NCBI RefSeq assembly: GCF_003258355.1
Contig: NZ_QKPO01000001.1
Span: 310,001 to 374,000 of the forward strand
Direction: 5' to 3'
DNA length: 64,000 nucleotides
Origin: Confluentibacter sediminis
GTDB lineage: Bacteria > Bacteroidota > Bacteroidia > Flavobacteriales > Flavobacteriaceae
Shown: piece after piece, positions 8,647 to 17,636 of the stretch
How the letters are laid out: each line of letters starts with the position of its first letter
Numbering within the stretch: the first letter of the stretch is position 1
Made by a program: the position numbers and the translations under genes
The notes under the pieces: generated by a model
Database searches by the model: none
Told to the model about the DNA's origin: nothing
The model's input: only the letters and a program-made list of their open reading frames with translations

Positions 8647-10074
8647 ATGAAAATACTTCTAACCGGTGCGACCGGATACATAGGAAAAAGATTATTACCT
8701 GTTTTAATTGAAGGAGGATATGAAGTAGTTTGTTGTGTTCGCGATTCTAAGAGGTTTAATCCTTCTGAATCTATAAAACAAAAGGTATCGGTAATCGAAA
8801 TTGATTTTTTGGACGAAACAACACTAGATCGGGTTCCAAAAGACATTGATGGTGCGTATTATTTGATTCATTCCATGTCATCCTCGAAGGACTACAAATC
8901 TTTGGAACACACCTCTGCCCTCAATTTTAAAAAATCACTTGAAGGATCAACTATCAAACATGTCATCTACCTGAGTGGAATTGTGAATGAATCAGAGTTA
9001 TCAGATCACTTGAGTTCACGTAGGAATGTTGAATCCGAATTAGGAAAAGGGAACTATAGTTTCACCACACTCAGAGCCGGAATCATTATTGGGTCAGGTA
9101 GTGCCTCTTTTGAGATTATAAGAGATCTAGTAGAAAAACTACCGTTCATGATTACACCCAAATGGTTGAAAACTAAATGCCAGCCCATTGGGATATCTGA
9201 TGTTATTTTGTTCTTGATTAAATCATTGCTTAACGATAAAACATATAACAGGAATTTTGACATTGGAGGTCCTGATGTACTCACTTATAAAGAAATGTTG
9301 CTAGGTTTTGCGAAATTTAGGAATTTGAAACGTACTATTCTTATTGTACCTGTTATGACACCAAAATTGTCTTCATACTGGCTCTATTTCGTAACATCTA
9401 CCTCTTACAAGCTTGCCGCATCTCTCGTTGACAGCATGAAAATTGAAGTTGTTTGCCGCGACAATACTATTAACTCTATTCTTGAGGTGGAACCAATTGA
9501 TTACAATTATGCTTTAAAGAAAGCATTCGACAAAATTGAAAGTAACGAGATTATATCAAGCTGGAAAGATTCATATGCCAGCAGTGGTATCAATTTCAAT
9601 GTTTCTGACTATATTAAAGTGCCGGTTTTTGGATGTTTTGTTGACAAGCGAAAAAGAAAATTCGATAACCGTGAATCCTGCTTAAACAAGATCTGGGGCA
9701 TAGGTGGTGAAACGGGCTGGTACTTTGGCAATTGGTTATGGAAGTTAAGAGGGCTATTAGATAAAATGGTAGGTGGAGTTGGGCTAAGAAGAGGAAGAAC
9801 TAATCCTACTTCAATTAAGGCAGGGGATGCAGTAGATTTTTGGAGAGTTTTGTACGCAAATAAAAATGATGGCCGCTTATTATTATTTGCTGAAATGAAA
9901 TTACCTGGAGAAGCTTGGCTGGAATTCAAAATCGTAGAGGATCAACTTGAACAGACAGCCACATTTAGACCTTTAGGTATATTAGGGAGACTATATTGGT
10001 ACTCCGTTTTACCTTTTCATGGTTTGATTTTCAGAGGAATGATAAGAAATATAACTAAACACAACAAAACCTAA
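8647..10074 (+). CDS. NAD(P)-binding SDR/NmrA-like protein with DUF2867 domain
   Basis: A 475-residue protein. It begins MKILLTGATGYIGKRLL, the Rossmann GxxGxxG nucleotide-binding loop of extended or atypical short-chain dehydrogenases (YbjT/NmrA group). Residues about 60-300 continue this fold (YLIHSMSSSKDY, HVIYLSGIV, TTLRAGIIIGSGS, FDIGGPDVLTYKEML). Residues about 325-470 carry a DUF2867-type domain (WGIGGETGWYFGNWLWKLRG, then GDAVDFWRV). This combination is a known architecture in flavobacteria. Substrate unknown. ATG 8647 was chosen over TTG 8641 because it directly precedes the first strand. Confidence 0.82.
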   Translation: MKILLTGATGYIGKRLLPVLIEGGYEVVCCVRDSKRFNPSESIKQKVSVIEIDFLDETTLDRVPKDIDGAYYLIHSMSSSKDYKSLEHTSALNFKKSLEGSTIKHVIYLSGIVNESELSDHLSSRRNVESELGKGNYSFTTLRAGIIIGSGSASFEIIRDLVEKLPFMITPKWLKTKCQPIGISDVILFLIKSLLNDKTYNRNFDIGGPDVLTYKEMLLGFAKFRNLKRTILIVPVMTPKLSSYWLYFVTSTSYKLAASLVDSMKIEVVCRDNTINSILEVEPIDYNYALKKAFDKIESNEIISSWKDSYASSGINFNVSDYIKVPVFGCFVDKRKRKFDNRESCLNKIWGIGGETGWYFGNWLWKLRGLLDKMVGGVGLRRGRTNPTSIKAGDAVDFWRVLYANKNDGRLLLFAEMKLPGEAWLEFKIVEDQLEQTATFRPLGILGRLYWYSVLPFHGLIFRGMIRNITKHNKT

Positions 10075-10122
10075 ACTTCATTGAGACACAGTTGCCCAAA
10101 CCGTTGAACGAACCTCAAAAAA

Positions 10123-10917
10123 CTACTTCCCATTTTCAAACTGTTCTACATTCACCACTTGTTTTATGGCAAACACAGAAGGTCCAAATTGATGAAACAT
10201 GGGTACATCGGAAGCATCCCGTCCGTAACCCACAGAAACATAGCCGCCTTTTTTGGCAGTTTGTGTGGCATCAAAAACATACCAACGCCCACCAACATAG
10301 GCTTCAAACCACGCATGCATATCCATTGGTTGTAAGTTGTGCAAATACCCCACTACAAATCGTGACGGAATGCTTAAGCTTCTACACAGCGCAATGCCTA
10401 AATGAGCCAAATCTCTACAAACACCGCTTTGTCTGTAATTGACTTCTATGGCAGATAAGGGGTAATCACTGCTTCCAGGAATATAACTTATGGTATTTCG
10501 TAACCAAGATTCTATAGCAGCCACTTGGTTGTAACCAGGCAAATGACCGTTTGTTATGCTATTGGCTAAATCACTAAACCGATCCGATTCACAATACCGA
10601 CTAGGTAACAAATAATTAAGCATGCCATCGGGCAAATTTTGAATGTCTATAAAAGGGGCATCTGGTGCGATGTCAATAAAGTCAGCCGTTTTTACCTCAG
10701 CTTCGGTATGTATTTTAAATATGCCTGGGGGAGCCAAAACCCGTTGGCATAAGTTGCCATACATATCGGTATATTCGTAGGCCTGTAAGTTAGGTTCGAT
10801 ATTATAGGTTTCACGCGCGACCCATTGTTGGGCACCACTTCTGGGGCGTAACATTAATATAAAAGGGGTGGGTATTTCAATATCAAATACCAATTCACAA
10901 CTTACTCGTAACCACAT
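10123..10917 (-). CDS. Transglutaminase-like cysteine protease-fold protein
   Basis: A 264-residue cytoplasmic protein with no signal peptide. An N-terminal beta domain (residues about 1-130) is followed by a transglutaminase-like core whose catalytic triad is visible: Cys in SGVCRDLAHL (about residue 167), His in MDMHAWFEAYV and Asp in YVFDATQ. The order Cys-His-Asp and the length match bacterial transglutaminase-family proteins, which are thought to be peptidases or amidases rather than crosslinkers. It is convergent with the SDR gene and upstream of the divergent metal-response locus, with no evident functional tie to either. Confidence 0.85.
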   Translation of the reverse strand: MWLRVSCELVFDIEIPTPFILMLRPRSGAQQWVARETYNIEPNLQAYEYTDMYGNLCQRVLAPPGIFKIHTEAEVKTADFIDIAPDAPFIDIQNLPDGMLNYLLPSRYCESDRFSDLANSITNGHLPGYNQVAAIESWLRNTISYIPGSSDYPLSAIEVNYRQSGVCRDLAHLGIALCRSLSIPSRFVVGYLHNLQPMDMHAWFEAYVGGRWYVFDATQTAKKGGYVSVGYGRDASDVPMFHQFGPSVFAIKQVVNVEQFENGK

Positions 10918-11101
10918 AAGCCTAAAGCATCATAAAACCAAGGTGTTTATTGAAACAAGGTTTTACCAAAAATAAATGATTTTTAATGTAATGACGTTAA
11001 ATTATGTTTATTAATGATGGCATCAATTTGGACTTATAATAAAAAATCAGAATTAAAATTATCAATAACTCTAAGTATAGGGCTTTTTGTAATTTTATGC
11101 G

Positions 11102-11119
11102 TTGTCAAAATTATGACAA
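11102..11119. promoter_or_regulatory. Inverted repeat TTGTCA-N6-TGACAA upstream of the response regulator
   Basis: Two perfect 6-base arms separated by 6 bases lie just upstream of the 19-bp direct-repeat element at 11126. The position before the response-regulator promoter suggests an additional protein-binding site. It could be chance in A+T-rich DNA. Confidence 0.35.
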
Positions 11120-11125
11120 GTTTTA

Positions 11126-11144
11126 TTTAAGCAAATCTTAAGGA
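11126..11144 (+). promoter_or_regulatory. 19-bp putative response-regulator box, copy 1
   Basis: TTTAAGCAAATCTTAAGGA is found here and, identical, at 13221-13239. It contains TTAAG twice with an 11-base period, the arrangement bound head-to-tail by OmpR/PhoB-type regulators. Here it ends 30 bases before a -7-like TAACTTTTG at 11174-11182. Confidence 0.7.
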
Positions 11145-11186
11145 AAATCTAATGCAACTTTCATTAAAAAGACTAACTTTTGTAAT

Positions 11187-11855
11187 ATGAGAATTCTAAT
11201 TGTAGAAGACGAACCCGGCATATTAAACTTTCTTAAACAAGGTTTGGAAGAAGAGTCTTATCTAGTGGATACAGCCAATGAAGGACGGCAAGGTCTTGAA
11301 TTGGCACTTTCAGGAGATTATGATTTGTTATTATTGGATTGGATGCTTCCTGGAATGAGTGGGATTGAAATATGTCGCCAGTTCCGAAAGGAATTTGAAA
11401 TCACCCCCATTATTTTTTTAACAGCCAAAGATACTTTAGAGGAAACCATCTTTGGCTTGCAAGCTGGGGCGAATGATTATATTAAAAAACCATTTCATTT
11501 TGAAGAACTTTTAGAACGTATTAAAGTTCAACTACGACCAAAATCTGGGGAACATTCAATTTTTAAATTGGGAGATATCACACTTAATACCGATAGTTAC
11601 CAAGTGTTAAAGGGGGATGAAGACATTAACCTAACCCAGAAAGAATTTGCACTGCTAGAATACCTAATACGCAATAAAGGCATGGTGTGTAAAAGAACCA
11701 GTATTATAGAGTCCGTTTGGGATATTCATTTTGATTATGATACTGGGGTTATAGATGTATATATTAATGCATTGCGTAAAAAATTAAAATTAAGTGAAGA
11801 GGAGAATTATATTCAAACGGTGAGAGGTGTTGGTTATATCGCAAAAGAATTATGA
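11187..11855 (+). CDS. OmpR-family response regulator of a metal-efflux locus
   Basis: A 222-residue response regulator. The receiver domain has the acidic pair in EDEP, the phospho-acceptor Asp in LLLLDWMLPGMSG (about residue 51), the LTAKD threonine block and the KKPF lysine. Residues about 130-220 form a winged-helix domain (LTQKEFALLEYLIRNKG and a final TVRGVGYIAKEL). Its stop codon overlaps the kinase ATG. The identical 19-bp direct-repeat element lies before both this gene and the efflux gene, suggesting autoregulation and activation of the pump. The ATG begins only 4 bases after a -7-like sequence, so the transcript may be leaderless. Confidence 0.92.
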   Translation: MRILIVEDEPGILNFLKQGLEEESYLVDTANEGRQGLELALSGDYDLLLLDWMLPGMSGIEICRQFRKEFEITPIIFLTAKDTLEETIFGLQAGANDYIKKPFHFEELLERIKVQLRPKSGEHSIFKLGDITLNTDSYQVLKGDEDINLTQKEFALLEYLIRNKGMVCKRTSIIESVWDIHFDYDTGVIDVYINALRKKLKLSEEENYIQTVRGVGYIAKEL

Positions 11856-13225
11856 GTTTAAGTTTTAGAAACAGGATTGCTTTACATTACATGCTGGCGA
11901 CAGCTATTACTATGGCTGTAGCTTTTATGGTTATCTATTTTGTTGTAGAAGGAACTGTTTACCAAAATTTAGATGCCGACCTGTCTTATGAAGCTAATAA
12001 ACATACCGAAGAGATTATAATTATAAGGGATAGCATCAAGATTAAGAATAAAAAAGAATGGGAAGAAAGAGAGCATAGAGAAGTACAAGTAAACCCTGTT
12101 TTTATTCAAATATTGGATGCGGATGGAAAATTTATGGATAAGTCTCCTAATCTCAAAGAAGATCTTCTTTTCTATAAACCCAATGAAGACCATGGCGGTC
12201 ATTTTAACGCAACATTGAATAATAGAACCATTAGGCAAGTGCAAATGCCTATTGAAGAAAATGGAGAAGTTAAAGGCTTTATACTAGCCGCCATGTCCTT
12301 GGAATCATCTCAAATGGTGTTATTGAATTTAAGAAATGTGTTGTTTTTTTCATATTTAATTCTTTTGGTTGGTCTGTATTTTATCTCTAGGTACATCGCT
12401 GGACGCGGTATTATCCCCGTTAAATTAATGTCTGAAACCACAAAGAGGATTACCGAAAATAACTTGAATGAACGCGTGATTCTTCCTCAAAATAAAGATG
12501 AACTTTATGATTTGTCATCGAATATCAATGAATTATTGCAACGTATTGAAAATGCTATTGAGAGAGAGCGGCAATTCACTTCGGATGCTTCACATGAATT
12601 ACGAACGCCGTTATCCATCTTGAGAGGAACCATGGAGGTGCTGATACGTAAACCTCGTGAACAATCTGAATATATTGATAAAATAAAATATAGTCTATCT
12701 GAAATAGATAAAATGACGGAAACTATAGAACAACTTTTATTATTGGCAAGGTTGGATGTTAATTCAAAATCATTAGATAAATCGTCGGTGGCGTTGCCAA
12801 CTTTGATAGACGGAATTCTTTCAAAATATAAAAAAAGTATTACCCAAAAGACATTGTCTATAGTGTTTGATAATCAAACGGCTAAGGAAAGCCAAGTGCC
12901 ACAATATTTTTCGACCTTAATTTTAGATAATATTATTGGCAATGCCATTAAATATTCTAAAGAATCCACGACAATTTATATTACTATTTCAGAAGTAAAT
13001 TCTAGGATTATTTGCAGAGTAAAAGATGAAGGCATTGGCATTAAAGAAGAAGATTTAAATTATTTATTCAATCATTTTTACAGGTCTGAAGCATTGAATC
13101 ATAAAAATATTTCTGGAAATGGACTAGGCTTATCCATTGCTAAAAAATCTGCGGAGGCCATACATGCTACCATAAAAGTAGAGAGTAAATTTGGAGTGGG
13201 TTCTACTTTTACTGTAGAATTTTAA
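11852..13225 (+). CDS. Sensor histidine kinase, membrane-bound
   Basis: A 457-residue sensor with two membrane helices (about residues 12-33 and 160-180) flanking a roughly 125-residue periplasmic domain rich in His, Glu and Asp (for example EDHGGHF), plausible for metal sensing though not proof. Then come a HAMP segment, HisKA with phospho-acceptor His in ASHELRTPLSILRG, and HATPase_c with N box NIIGNAIKYS, DEGIGIKEED and NGLGLSIAKK. It overlaps the regulator gene by 4 bases (ATGA) and is translationally coupled. The second copy of the 19-bp element overlaps its stop codon. Confidence 0.92.
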   Translation: MSLSFRNRIALHYMLATAITMAVAFMVIYFVVEGTVYQNLDADLSYEANKHTEEIIIIRDSIKIKNKKEWEEREHREVQVNPVFIQILDADGKFMDKSPNLKEDLLFYKPNEDHGGHFNATLNNRTIRQVQMPIEENGEVKGFILAAMSLESSQMVLLNLRNVLFFSYLILLVGLYFISRYIAGRGIIPVKLMSETTKRITENNLNERVILPQNKDELYDLSSNINELLQRIENAIERERQFTSDASHELRTPLSILRGTMEVLIRKPREQSEYIDKIKYSLSEIDKMTETIEQLLLLARLDVNSKSLDKSSVALPTLIDGILSKYKKSITQKTLSIVFDNQTAKESQVPQYFSTLILDNIIGNAIKYSKESTTIYITISEVNSRIICRVKDEGIGIKEEDLNYLFNHFYRSEALNHKNISGNGLGLSIAKKSAEAIHATIKVESKFGVGSTFTVEF

Positions 13226-13239
13226 GCAAATCTTAAGGA
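13221..13239 (+). promoter_or_regulatory. 19-bp putative response-regulator box, copy 2
   Basis: The sequence is identical to 11126-11144 and overlaps the stop codon of the kinase gene. It ends 31 bases before a perfect -7 element at 13270-13277, nearly the same spacing as at copy 1. This fits a class of activator site substituting for a poor -33 element. Confidence 0.75.
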
Positions 13240-13269
13240 GCTATTTTAAAAGCTTTTATATAAGTGTTC

Positions 13270-13277
13270 TAAATTTG
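13270..13277 (+). promoter_or_regulatory. -7 promoter element of the efflux operon
   Basis: TAAATTTG matches TAnnTTTG and lies 22 bases before the ATG at 13300. No TTTG is present at the -33 position, consistent with dependence on the upstream 19-bp box. Confidence 0.65.
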
Positions 13278-13299
13278 ACTTCATTCAAATAAACAAGAC

Positions 13300-16200
13300 A
13301 TGTTAGAACGTATCATCCAATATAGTATCCATCACAAGCTTATTGTTCTGTTGTTTACCTTGGGTATTGTGGGTTTTGGACTTTACTCACTTTCCCATAT
13401 TCCAATTGGTGCCGTTCCCGATGTGACAAACAATCAAGTACAAGTTATTACAACGTCTAGAAATTTAGCGACCGAAGATGTTGAAAAATTCCTAACTTAT
13501 CCTGTAGAGCTGGAAATGGCAAATTTACCAGGAGTTAAGGAGATTCGTTCGGTATCTAAATTTGGACTTTCAGTGGTGACGGTTGTTTTTAATGATGACT
13601 TGGGGACTTACTTGCCCCGCCAATTAATTGCAGAGAAAATTAAAAATGCCGAAGAAAAAATTCCAGCAGGCTTTGGGAAACCTTTTATGGGACCCGTTTC
13701 GACAGGTTTGGGTGAAATATATCAGTATATCATAGATGTTGACGACAAGTATAAAGATCAATATTCATTATCAGATATACGTACCATTCAAGATTGGATA
13801 GTAAAGCGTCAGCTATCTGGAATTCCAGGCGTTGTTGAGGTGAATACTTGGGGAGGTTATTTAAAAACCTATGAAGTAGCTATCAATCCTCAGCAATTAC
13901 GTGCCATGCATGTGTCTATTTTTGATGTCTTTACAGCTCTAGAAAAAAACAATAGTATCGCAGGAGGTGGCTATATTGAAAAAGCGAATGAAAGCTATTT
14001 TATTCGGGGAGAAGGTTTGATAGGTTCTATACAAGATATTGAAAATATTGTGGTCACCACAAAAGATGGAGTTCCTGTATACGTAAGGAATATTGCCTCT
14101 GTTGGCTTTGGCCATGCGAATCGGTTTGGTGCCATTACAGGAAATGGCGAAGGCGAAAAAGTATTAGGCCAGGTTATGATGCTAAAAGATGCCAATTCAA
14201 ATGCCGTTATACAAGCTGTAAAACAAAGGGTTACAGATATAAACTCGTCATTGCCTCCTGGTATTTCCATTAATGCATTTTTAGAGCGAAGTGAACTGAT
14301 TGCCAAAACAACATTCACCATTGCCGAAAACCTCATTTTGGGGTGTTTAATTGTCATTTTTGTAGTGGTTTTACTGCTGGGCAACTTGCGTTCCGGGTTG
14401 GTTGTGGCTTCGGTAATTCCTTTATGTTTATTGTTTGCACTTTCCTTAATGTACATTTTTGGAGTGGATGCCAACTTGATGAGTTTAGGTGCCATTGACT
14501 TCGGAATCATCATAGATGGAGCCGTCATTATTGTAGAATTTATAGCCTTTAAAATCACCAGTCAAAGCACTAGGTTATTAGCGCTTCCAGAAGGAGAAAG
14601 ACAAGGTTTGATAGATAGTATCACGTATCAAGGAGCTACCAAAATGATGAATTCTGCTGTATTTGGGCAACTCATTATCATCATAGTTTTTATTCCTATT
14701 CTGTCTTTAGTCAATGTAGAAGGCAAAATGTTTCGCCCAATGGCGTTGGTATTTTGTTTTGCTCTAATAGGTGCTATGGTATTATGTTTCACTTATATTC
14801 CTGTAATGGCTTCCTTATTTATAAAACCATCCAATATAGAAAAAAGAACTATTTCAGCTAGATTGATTGGATTTTTGGAAGAAAAATACCAACCAACCAT
14901 TGCATGGGCATTACGCAAAAAGAAACTGGTTTTATGCATGGCTATAGGATTGTTGTTGTTTACTGTGTTTTTGTTTACTAGAATGGGAGGTGAATTTGTG
15001 CCTACTTTAGATGAAGGTGACTTTGTAATCCAGCCCGTATTAAAAACAGGAACATCGTTAAGTAAAACGATTGAAGCTACAACACGTATAGAAAAAATAT
15101 TGAAGAAGTTTCCAGAAGTAGAACAAGTGGTGAGTCGTATTGGTGCAGCCGAAGTACCAACAGATCCCATGTCTATGGAAGAAAGTGATGTCATCATAAA
15201 GCTGAAACCAAAAGGAGAATGGACATCAGCCGAAACGAAAGATGAATTGGCAGATAAATTTAAAGACGCATTGTCTGAAATTGCAGGTGTTGATTTTGAG
15301 TTTACACAACCTATAGAAATGAGATTTAATGAATTAATTACGGGGGTACGTGCTGATGTGGCCATTAAAATTTTTGGAGAAGATTTAGATGTGTTGTACA
15401 AAAAAGCGTTGGAAATAGAACATGCCATTAAAAATGTAGAAGGAGCTGCGGATATTTCGGTAGAAAAAACAGCAGGATTACCGCAAATGTCTATTAAATA
15501 CAACCGACAGATGATAGCCAAATACGGATTGAACATTGAAGATTTAAACAAGATTATTACCATGGGGTTTGCAGGTATGCCAGCAGGAACCGTATTTGAA
15601 GGAGAAAAGCAATTTGATTTGGTCATTCGTTTTGATGCTGCCCATAGAAAAGATATAGAAAATATAGAAACCGCTTCGATAACATTACCCAATGGAAATA
15701 AATTACCTCTTAGTGAATTCGCCAAAATAAGCTATACCAAAGGACCTGCAAAAATTTCGCGGGATAATACAAAAAGAAGAATTGTAGTGGGTGTAAACGT
15801 AAGGAACCGAGACTTAGAATCTGTTGTGAAAGATGTGCAATCCATCATTGATAAAGATGTGAAAATGCCGGTTGGATATACCGTAAGTTATGGTGGTCAA
15901 TTTGAAAACCTTAGAACAGCAACAAATCGTTTAAAAATTGCTGTTCCTATTGCCCTTATTCTAATTTTTGTGCTGCTTTATTTTGCTTTCGATTCGGTAA
16001 AAGAAGCTTTAATGATTTATAGTGCGATTCCTTTATCAGCCATAGGTGGTGTCATGTTACTTTATATAAGGGATTTGCCTTTTAGTATTTCTGCAGGTGT
16101 TGGTTTTATAGCACTTTTTGGTATTGCGGTTTTAAACGGAATCGTATTAATTGAAGAATTTAAAGAACTCAAAGCTCATGGTGTTTCTAATATTAATAAA

Positions 16201-17634
16201 AGAATTTTAATGGGTACTAAAAATAGATTACGTCCCGTACTATTAACCGCCGCCGCTGCCGCACTTGGCTTTTTGCCCATGGCAATATCAACGTCTGCTG
16301 GTGCAGAAGTGCAAAGGCCGTTGGCGACTGTTGTAGTGGGTGGATTAATGACGGCAACGGCTTTAACGCTGCTAGTTTTGCCTATTTTATATGCCATTTT
16401 TGATAGAAAAGGACATCATCCTAAAGTAAAAAGAAAACCAAACTTAAAGGCATTTAGTATTGGAATACTATTAGCTGTACCTATGTTTGGTATGGCTCAG
16501 CAAAAACCTATGAGTGCAGAAGAAGCTATACAAATGGCTATTGAAAATAATAAAGGCCTCCTGGGGTATGCCAAAAGGGTAGAACAATCAAAACAGTTGG
16601 TTGGCAGTGCTATAAATATAGACAAGACACAGATTTATTATGCCTATGATCAAAATAATATTGCGAAAAACGGACTTCCATTAAAAGTGTTTGGTATCAG
16701 TCAGTCCATGCAATTTCCAACTGTTTATGGCGCACAACATAAAGTAGAAAAACAAAAAATTGATGTATCCATTCAGCAGTATAGATTAAATGAAAGGGTA
16801 TTGATTAAAGAGGTTTATAAGGCTTATTATCAAGTGGTTTATAATAATAGTTTGGTAGCTCAATACACTTTCCTAGATAGTTTGTATGGTCAATTTTCTA
16901 AAGCCGCAAACAGGCGGTATGAGGTTGGTGAAACTAATTTATTGGAAAAACTAACAGCTCAAGCCAAGCAAAAAGAAATATCGATACAGCTTGCCAAAGC
17001 TGAAGAAAGTGTCGCTAAAGCTTACACTATGCTGTATCAATTGGTACAGATAGATTCTACTTATGTTGTTGAAGTCAATCATTTATACCCGCTTGCATTA
17101 GAAACAGGAAATCTTGAGGATAATCCAGGAATTTTATATTATGATTCAGCACAAAAATTAACCAAATTGTCATTAGCTTTAGAAAGGCAGAAATTATTAC
17201 CAGATATACATGTATCCGTTTTCCAAGGCACTAACAATGGATTGGATGCCCAAAAATATAATGGCTTTCAAGCGGGAATTTCAATACCATTGTGGTTCGG
17301 AGCAAACAAATCAAAAATCAATGCAGCAAAAACTGAGACGATGATTTTGGCCGATGAATCAGAAAACTATAAAATTCAACTACAATCTAAATATCAACGA
17401 TTGTTATCCAATTTAAAAATATTCAAAGAACCCATTGATTATTATGAAACCTCGGGTAAAAAACTATCTCAACAGCTTACATCAAATGCATCCAAAGCAT
17501 TTCAAAATGGAGAAATAGATTTCCTTCAATATGTTCAACTTTTAGAAAGTGCCAAGAATATTGAAATCACCTATTTGCAAAACCTTAATGATTATAATAA
17601 TACGGTTTTAGAATTAAATTATTTAAACAATTAA
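13300..17634 (+). CDS. CzcA-type heavy-metal RND pump fused to a TolC-like outer-membrane domain
   Basis: One uninterrupted 1444-residue frame. Residues about 1-1040 are an HME-RND pump: membrane helix near residue 12, porter domains, helices around 335-520, a second periplasmic half, and helices around 870-1030. The transmembrane motif IDFGIIIDGAVIIVE fits the DFG...DGA pattern given for divalent-cation (Co/Zn/Cd/Ni) pumps rather than the Cu/Ag CusA pattern. After KVKRKPNLK comes a signal-like hydrophobic stretch (SIGILLAVPMFGMAQ), then residues about 1065-1444 form a TolC/OEP coiled-coil protein (MSAEEAIQMAIENN, RRYEVGETNLLEKL, FLQYVQLLESAKN). How the outer-membrane part separates is unclear; such fusions occur in Bacteroidota. 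The adaptor gene follows after 2 bases. Confidence 0.9.
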   Translation: MLERIIQYSIHHKLIVLLFTLGIVGFGLYSLSHIPIGAVPDVTNNQVQVITTSRNLATEDVEKFLTYPVELEMANLPGVKEIRSVSKFGLSVVTVVFNDDLGTYLPRQLIAEKIKNAEEKIPAGFGKPFMGPVSTGLGEIYQYIIDVDDKYKDQYSLSDIRTIQDWIVKRQLSGIPGVVEVNTWGGYLKTYEVAINPQQLRAMHVSIFDVFTALEKNNSIAGGGYIEKANESYFIRGEGLIGSIQDIENIVVTTKDGVPVYVRNIASVGFGHANRFGAITGNGEGEKVLGQVMMLKDANSNAVIQAVKQRVTDINSSLPPGISINAFLERSELIAKTTFTIAENLILGCLIVIFVVVLLLGNLRSGLVVASVIPLCLLFALSLMYIFGVDANLMSLGAIDFGIIIDGAVIIVEFIAFKITSQSTRLLALPEGERQGLIDSITYQGATKMMNSAVFGQLIIIIVFIPILSLVNVEGKMFRPMALVFCFALIGAMVLCFTYIPVMASLFIKPSNIEKRTISARLIGFLEEKYQPTIAWALRKKKLVLCMAIGLLLFTVFLFTRMGGEFVPTLDEGDFVIQPVLKTGTSLSKTIEATTRIEKILKKFPEVEQVVSRIGAAEVPTDPMSMEESDVIIKLKPKGEWTSAETKDELADKFKDALSEIAGVDFEFTQPIEMRFNELITGVRADVAIKIFGEDLDVLYKKALEIEHAIKNVEGAADISVEKTAGLPQMSIKYNRQMIAKYGLNIEDLNKIITMGFAGMPAGTVFEGEKQFDLVIRFDAAHRKDIENIETASITLPNGNKLPLSEFAKISYTKGPAKISRDNTKRRIVVGVNVRNRDLESVVKDVQSIIDKDVKMPVGYTVSYGGQFENLRTATNRLKIAVPIALILIFVLLYFAFDSVKEALMIYSAIPLSAIGGVMLLYIRDLPFSISAGVGFIALFGIAVLNGIVLIEEFKELKAHGVSNINKRILMGTKNRLRPVLLTAAAAALGFLPMAISTSAGAEVQRPLATVVVGGLMTATALTLLVLPILYAIFDRKGHHPKVKRKPNLKAFSIGILLAVPMFGMAQQKPMSAEEAIQMAIENNKGLLGYAKRVEQSKQLVGSAINIDKTQIYYAYDQNNIAKNGLPLKVFGISQSMQFPTVYGAQHKVEKQKIDVSIQQYRLNERVLIKEVYKAYYQVVYNNSLVAQYTFLDSLYGQFSKAANRRYEVGETNLLEKLTAQAKQKEISIQLAKAEESVAKAYTMLYQLVQIDSTYVVEVNHLYPLALETGNLEDNPGILYYDSAQKLTKLSLALERQKLLPDIHVSVFQGTNNGLDAQKYNGFQAGISIPLWFGANKSKINAAKTETMILADESENYKIQLQSKYQRLLSNLKIFKEPIDYYETSGKKLSQQLTSNASKAFQNGEIDFLQYVQLLESAKNIEITYLQNLNDYNNTVLELNYLNN

Positions 17635-17636
17635 TT

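Noticed and set aside
10092-10442. Plus-strand frame opposite the transglutaminase-like gene
   Set aside because: It lies antisense to a gene with a clear catalytic triad and shows no protein family.
14793-15725. Long antisense frame of about 310 codons inside the efflux gene
   Set aside because: It is a mirror of the strongly conserved pump coding sequence, with no signals of its own.
13300-17634. Copper/silver CusA-type pump
   Set aside because: The membrane motif is DFG...DGA as in CzcA-type divalent-cation pumps rather than the CusA pattern; exact metal remains open.
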